64,000 bases of DNA from Saccharopolyspora flava (GTDB taxonomy: Bacteria > Actinomycetota > Actinomycetes > Mycobacteriales > Pseudonocardiaceae): contig NZ_FOZX01000004.1 in the NCBI RefSeq assembly GCF_900116135.1, forward strand, positions 372,001-436,000, given 5' to 3'. Positions 59,974 to 64,000 of this stretch are shown here, piece by piece. Made by a program: the position numbers and the translations under genes. The notes under the pieces are model-generated. The model was not told the DNA's origin. It did no database searches and saw only the letters and a list, made by a program, of their open reading frames with translations. Each line of letters opens with the position of its first letter. Position 1 is the stretch's first letter.

Positions 59974-61140
59974 ATGACCGACTGGACCGAGGTCGCCACC
60001 ACCCTGGCCGCCGAGTTCGCCGAGACCGCCGCCGAGACCGACCGGGCCGGGCGGTTCCCGGTCGAGAACGTCGAGCGGATGAGGGAAGCCGGTTACCTCA
60101 CCCTCGCCGTGCCGGAGGAGTTCGGCGGTGGGGGAGCCGATCTGGAGACCGTCGTGCGCTGCCAGCACATCCTCGCCGGCGGGTGCGCGTCGACGGCGCT
60201 GGCGATCAACATGCACCTGTTCGGGCTCGGCGCCGCCGCCGAGGGCTGGCGCGACGGGGAGAAGCAGACCGGGCCGCTGTTCGAGATGGTCAGCGACGGC
60301 ACCGTCGTCGGCGGCAGCCTCACCGACGCCGCCACCGGGCTCAACGTGCGCACCTCGTCGACCCCGGCCAGGCCCGTCGAGGGCGGTTACGTCGTCAGCG
60401 GGCGCAAGTCGTTCTGCTCGCTGGCGCCGGTGCTCGGGTTCTTCTGGGGCACCGCCGCCGACACCGAGACCGGCAGGCTGCTGCTGTTCGGGCTCGCCCG
60501 CAACACGCCCGGCCTGGAGTTCATCGACACCTGGGACACCATGTCGATGCGCGGAACCGGGTCGTGGGACGTCAAGTTCGACGAGGTCTTCGTGCCCCAC
60601 GCGGCCGTGCAGCAGGGCGTCGATCCGGCCGAGGCGGCGCTGGTGTGGGACGCGTCGCGGGAACGCGGGTTCGCCTGGTTCGCGCTCAACGTGGCCTCGA
60701 TCTACCTGGGCGTGGCCCGCGCGGCCGTGCGCTACGCCTACGACCACGTCACGCGCAGGACGGTGACGGGCGCGTCGCTGCCGATGTCGCGGCAGCCCGC
60801 GCAGGTCTTCAACGCCGCCGAGATCGAACTCCTGCTGCGCCCGGCCGAGGCCCTGGTCTCCGACGGGCTCCGCCGCCGCGCCGAGACCGGGATGCTCAGC
60901 CCGCTGGAGCTCAACACCATCAAGCACACCGCCGTCAACGCCGCGGACGCGGCGGTGGACCGCTGCGTGCGCATGACCGGTGGCCACGGCATCTTCCGGA
61001 AGCACCCGCTGGAGCGCTACTACCGCGACGTGCGCGCGGGCCAGTTCCACCCGCCGAACAACGACGTCGCCTTGGAGACCATCGGCAAGTCCGCCCTCGG
61101 CATCGACCCCACCGCAGAACCCCGGTGGCCGACGGACTGA
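59974..61140 (+). CDS. acyl-CoA dehydrogenase-like flavoprotein
   Basis: A 388-residue acyl-CoA dehydrogenase-fold protein: VPEEFGGGGADLETVVR, the mid-domain DTMSMRGTGSWDVKFDEVFVP, and a C-terminal RMTGGHGIFRKHPLERYYRDVRAGQFHPP. It is closer to the group that includes isobutyryl-CoA-type dehydrogenases and FMN-dependent monooxygenases (DszC/HsaA-like); the normal Glu of YEGT is not apparent, so it may be either. It directly follows the ADH stop (TGAATG). Last gene before element K. Confidence 0.82.
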   Translation: MTDWTEVATTLAAEFAETAAETDRAGRFPVENVERMREAGYLTLAVPEEFGGGGADLETVVRCQHILAGGCASTALAINMHLFGLGAAAEGWRDGEKQTGPLFEMVSDGTVVGGSLTDAATGLNVRTSSTPARPVEGGYVVSGRKSFCSLAPVLGFFWGTAADTETGRLLLFGLARNTPGLEFIDTWDTMSMRGTGSWDVKFDEVFVPHAAVQQGVDPAEAALVWDASRERGFAWFALNVASIYLGVARAAVRYAYDHVTRRTVTGASLPMSRQPAQVFNAAEIELLLRPAEALVSDGLRRRAETGMLSPLELNTIKHTAVNAADAAVDRCVRMTGGHGIFRKHPLERYYRDVRAGQFHPPNNDVALETIGKSALGIDPTAEPRWPTD

Positions 61141-61174
61141 GGCCGGAGCGTCACGGGGGTGGGGGTCGGCAGTC

Positions 61175-61245
61175 GGGCAGTTTTAGCCATAATTGACCGG
61201 ACATAACGGACATGATCATGGGTCAATTATGGCTAAAACTGTCCC
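61175..61245. repeat. CAGTTTT/AAAACTG element K, minus orientation
   Basis: Perfect 21-bp arms (61178-61198 and 61221-61241) around CGGACATGATCATGGGT, the reverse complement of the conserved interior. It fills the junction of the convergent acyl-CoA dehydrogenase-like and ligase genes; the ligase stop codon (61223-61225) lies inside its right arm. Confidence 0.9.
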
Positions 61246-62860
61246 CGGCCTCACCCCGAGGCGCCGCACCCGTGCGCCCGGCCGCGGCGAAGCCCCGCTC
61301 CCACGCCTCGCGGCGTTCCGGGGTGAAGCGGCGGTAGCTCGGGGTCGGGCCCCGGCGGAAGTAGACGGGGTCTTCGGTTCTCCAGGCTGCTTGGCGGAGT
61401 GGGGTTTTGGCCGTCTTGTTGCTGGCTGTGGTGGGGAGCTCCGGGGTGATGCGGACGAAGCGGGGGAGCCACTTGGTGCCGAGGTCGGGCTGTTCGGCGA
61501 GGAAGGCCGCGAAGGCGTCCGGGTCGAAGTCGGTGCGGAGCTGGAGGGCGGCCATGACCTGGTCTCCGGTCGTGGGGTCCGGGACCGGGTAGACCGCGAC
61601 GGCCTCGACCGGGTCCCAGCGCTGGAGGATGCGCTCGACCGAGGCCGCGGCGAAGTTCTCGCCGTCGACGCGCAGCCGGTCGGCGGTGCGCCCGGCGAAG
61701 TAGAAGAACCCGTCGGCGTCGCGATAGGCGAGGTCGCCGGTCCAGAAGTCCTCGCCGCGCACGCGTTCGGCCTGGGCTTCCGGGTTGTTGTAGTAGCCCT
61801 CGAACGCCGCCGCGCCGCCGATCGCCACGATCTGCCCGACCGCTTCCTCGGCGTTGACCAGCCGCCCCTGCTCGTCGAACTCCGCCGGTGGGCACTCGGT
61901 TCCGTCGTCCTCCCGCAGCACCCGCACGTCGGCGCCGCCGACCGGCAGCCCCAGCGAATCCGGGGGAGTGGCGGGAGTCCGGTTGATCCGCAGGACGCCC
62001 TCGCTCATCCCGTAGCCCTCCGACACCCGGCAGCCGAACCGCTCGGCGAACCGCTCCGCCTCCACCGGCGAGGCCTCGGTGCCCACGGCGAGCCGCAACG
62101 TGCTGGTCCGGTCCTGCGGCCCTTCGGGCCGGGCGAGGACGTAGGAAAGGGTGCGGCCCACGTAGTTGACGAACGTGACGCCGTAGCGGTGGACGTCGCG
62201 GGCGAAGCCCGAGGCGGAGAACTTCCGCGCCAGCACCACCGTCGACCCCACGTGCATCGCGGGCGCGAGGTTCATCATCGCCGAGTTCCCGTGGAACAAC
62301 GGCATGCACAGGTACGACACCGAGTCCCGGGCCAGCTCGGTGCGCGCGGCCAGCGACTCCGCCAGCGCCCCGAGGCGGCCGTTCGAGCAGATCACGGCCT
62401 TCGGCGCCCCGGTGGAACCCGAGCTGAACAGCAGCAGCAACGTCCGCTCCGCCTCGGACGGTTGTGACGGCAGTGCCTCCGCGCGCAGGTCCAGCCCGTC
62501 GTCGACGTTGAGCACCGGCACCCCGTGGCCGACGTCGAGCAGACCGATCAGCCGGTCCTCGGTGACGATGAGATCGCAGTCGGTGTGCCGGATGTCGCGG
62601 GCGAGACCGGCACCGCGCCGGGTCGGGTTGATCCCGACGATCACCGCGCCCTCCAGCGCGGCGGCCACGATCCAGAACACGTAGTCCGGCACGTTCTCCA
62701 GCAGCACCCCGACGTGCCGCACCCCGAGCCGACGCAGCACACCGGCCCGGCTCGCGCCTTCGGCGACCACCTGCGCCCACGTCCACGACCGGTCGCCGAA
62801 GCGCAGCCCGACCCGCTCGTCGCGGGCCCGCGCGAGCACGATCTCGGCGAAGGAGCTCAT
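61223..62860 (-). CDS. AMP-forming acyl-CoA ligase (FadD17-like)
   Basis: A 545-residue adenylating ligase. The P-loop LLLFSSGSTGAPKAV (~residue 143), SEGYGMSEGVL, the TGD of FWTGDLAYRDADGFFYFAGR and the C-terminal Lys region PTTASNKTAKTPLRQ are intact. It resembles FadD17-type actinobacterial ligases that activate lipid or steroid side-chain acids. The last residues SFSHN and the TGA stop come from element K. ATG at 62860 overlaps the upstream transporter's stop. Confidence 0.9.
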   Translation of the reverse strand: MSSFAEIVLARARDERVGLRFGDRSWTWAQVVAEGASRAGVLRRLGVRHVGVLLENVPDYVFWIVAAALEGAVIVGINPTRRGAGLARDIRHTDCDLIVTEDRLIGLLDVGHGVPVLNVDDGLDLRAEALPSQPSEAERTLLLLFSSGSTGAPKAVICSNGRLGALAESLAARTELARDSVSYLCMPLFHGNSAMMNLAPAMHVGSTVVLARKFSASGFARDVHRYGVTFVNYVGRTLSYVLARPEGPQDRTSTLRLAVGTEASPVEAERFAERFGCRVSEGYGMSEGVLRINRTPATPPDSLGLPVGGADVRVLREDDGTECPPAEFDEQGRLVNAEEAVGQIVAIGGAAAFEGYYNNPEAQAERVRGEDFWTGDLAYRDADGFFYFAGRTADRLRVDGENFAAASVERILQRWDPVEAVAVYPVPDPTTGDQVMAALQLRTDFDPDAFAAFLAEQPDLGTKWLPRFVRITPELPTTASNKTAKTPLRQAAWRTEDPVYFRRGPTPSYRRFTPERREAWERGFAAAGRTGAAPRGEAGDSFSHN

Positions 62861-64000
62861 GATTCGCCCAGGTCCCGGCCCCGGGTCTCGGAGATCAGCA
62901 GCACCGCGCCGATCGAAACCCCCACGGCCGCAACGATGATCCCGCTCAGCGGCAGGCTCGACCCGCCGGTTCCGGCCACCAGGGCGGCGGCGATCATCGG
63001 CGTGAACCCGGCGCCGAGCAGGCTCGCCATCTGGTAGCCCAGCGACACCCCGGTGTAGCGGACGCGGGTGCCGAACATCTCCGAGAGCATCGGTGCCAGC
63101 GGCGCGTACATGAGGTTCTGGAAGACCTGCGCGATCACCAGCGCCGCGATCATCGCCGGCACCGTCCGCATCCCCAGCAGCGCGTACATCGGGAACGCGA
63201 ACAGCACCGCGCCCGCCGCCCCGATCAGCAGTACCCGCCGGCGCCCGATGCGGTCCGACAGCGCGGAGAACAGCGGGATCCCGATCAACCCGGTCAGGCT
63301 GATCAGCAGGTGTGCCCGCATGATGTCCGGCAGGGCGTAGCCGAGCCCCTTGGCGTAGGCGACGCTGTGCGAGCCGATCAGCGCGGTCATCGCGAACGGC
63401 CCGATGCCCGCCGCGCACGCCAGCAGCACTGCCTTCGGCCGCCGCAGCACCCGCAGCAGCGGAACCTGCTCCCGCTCACCGGCTTTGGCCAGCGCCTCGC
63501 GGAACAGCGGGCTCTCCACCACGCTCAACCGCACGTACAGCCCGATCAGCAGCAGCACCGCGCTGGCCAGGAACGGCACCCGCCAGCCCCAGGACACGAA
63601 GTCCTCGTGCGGCAGCAGCGTCACCAGCGCCACCGCCCCGTTGGACAGCAGCGAGCCCAGCGGCGACCCCGCCTGCATGATCCCCGCCCACGTGCCGCGA
63701 CGGCCCGCCTCGGCGTGCTCGATGACCATCAGCGCGGCCCCGCCGTACTCGCCGCCGACGGCGATGCCCTGCACGCACCGCAGCAGCACGAGCAGCACCG
63801 GGGCGGTCAGCCCGATCGAGGAGTAGGTGGGCAGCACGCCGATGAGCACGCTGGCGACGCCCATCAGCACCATGCTCGTCACCAGCGCCGACTTGCGCCC
63901 GATCCGGTCGCCGAAGTGCCCGAACAGCAACCCGCCCAGCGGTCGCGCCACGTACCCGGCGGCGAGCGTCCCGAACGCCGCGATCGTCGACACGGCCGGG
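62857..64000 (-). CDS. MFS transporter, metabolite:H+ symporter family, 5' end beyond window
   Basis: The C-terminal ~380 residues of an MHS-type importer for organic acids. GHFGDRIGRKSALVTSMVLMGVASVLIGVLPTY is the loop 2-3 signature, and QGIAVGGEYGGAALMVIEH the helix-4/5 region; the first helix is missing past the right edge. Its stop overlaps the ligase start (ATGA), so uptake and CoA activation of one acid are probably coupled. Confidence 0.88.
   Translation of the reverse strand, partial: PAVSTIAAFGTLAAGYVARPLGGLLFGHFGDRIGRKSALVTSMVLMGVASVLIGVLPTYSSIGLTAPVLLVLLRCVQGIAVGGEYGGAALMVIEHAEAGRRGTWAGIMQAGSPLGSLLSNGAVALVTLLPHEDFVSWGWRVPFLASAVLLLIGLYVRLSVVESPLFREALAKAGEREQVPLLRVLRRPKAVLLACAAGIGPFAMTALIGSHSVAYAKGLGYALPDIMRAHLLISLTGLIGIPLFSALSDRIGRRRVLLIGAAGAVLFAFPMYALLGMRTVPAMIAALVIAQVFQNLMYAPLAPMLSEMFGTRVRYTGVSLGYQMASLLGAGFTPMIAAALVAGTGGSSLPLSGIIVAAVGVSIGAVLLISETRGRDLGES

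Overview
The window is a 64 kb chromosomal stretch of a high-GC actinomycete. About 70% G+C, GTG/TTG starts, ATGA/GTGA start-stop overlaps, a complete YrbE-Mce import operon, GntR/TetR-rich regulation and two adjacent ClpP genes all fit a Pseudonocardiaceae-type genome; Saccharopolyspora is my guess from style, not from a database comparison. I see no rRNA, tRNA, CRISPR array, phage or transposase. Nearly everything is catabolism, nutrient uptake and local regulation.

Layout. 1-4.7 kb (minus): a truncated PQQ alcohol dehydrogenase, its small cupredoxin-like partner, KatG and a GAF-LytTR regulator. 4.9-6.2 kb: MmcQ/YjbR, HxlR and RidA-like proteins. 6.5-12.2 kb: an allantoin module (AllE, NCS1 permease, racemase-like protein, allantoinase with an apparent frameshift, FCD-type GntR). 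12.3-17.9 kb: a partial myo-inositol operon (HutC-type regulator, iolC, Cgl0159-type aldolase, iolB, iolD; iolA/E/G absent here). 18.0-21.3 kb: a styrene-monooxygenase-type StyA/StyB pair, an EthD protein and an AraC regulator. 21.7-27.7 kb: a GH-like lipoprotein, then an AztABCD zinc system with an extra AztD-like protein and a Zur-like box. 28-30 kb: XRE regulator and MFS exporter. 30-44.7 kb: a lipid-catabolism island, with MpaB oxygenase and acyl-CoA dehydrogenase at one end, the FadD-TetR-YrbEAB-MceABCDEF-Mas operon in the middle and a second MpaB oxygenase at the other end. 44.9-53.8 kb: SDR, LysR, an M20 peptidase relic, EfeUOB iron uptake behind an IdeR-like box, a TPR protein, a FAD monooxygenase and its TetR. 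54-56 kb: an XRE (PopR/ClgR-type) regulator facing a two-gene clpP operon. 56-61 kb: TetR, epoxide hydrolase, LLM monooxygenase, alcohol dehydrogenase, acyl-CoA-dehydrogenase-like protein. 61-64 kb: AMP-ligase and a truncated MHS transporter.

Two non-coding systems stand out. First, palindromic elements of about 70 bp built on CAGTTTT...AAAACTG, or a sister family on GTCGAAAAC...GTTTTCGAC, occupy nine of the ten convergent gene junctions wider than 50 bp and almost nowhere else. Five copies share an asymmetric interior (ACCCATGATCAATGTCCG or close) in both orientations. They look like a dispersed bidirectional terminator or a MITE-like family, and they supply the stop codons of three genes. 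Second, an operator of the form TGTTGNC-N5-GNCAACA occurs four times, with one further variant, only in the promoter regions of the Mce island, which defines a likely regulon of the TetR protein at 41158-41778.

Deviations inside genes that deserve attention: a ClpP paralogue whose catalytic Ser position is Ala, an EfeU with its second REGLE motif changed to RVGLE, a racemase lacking its first catalytic Cys, and a RidA relative lacking the deaminase Arg.
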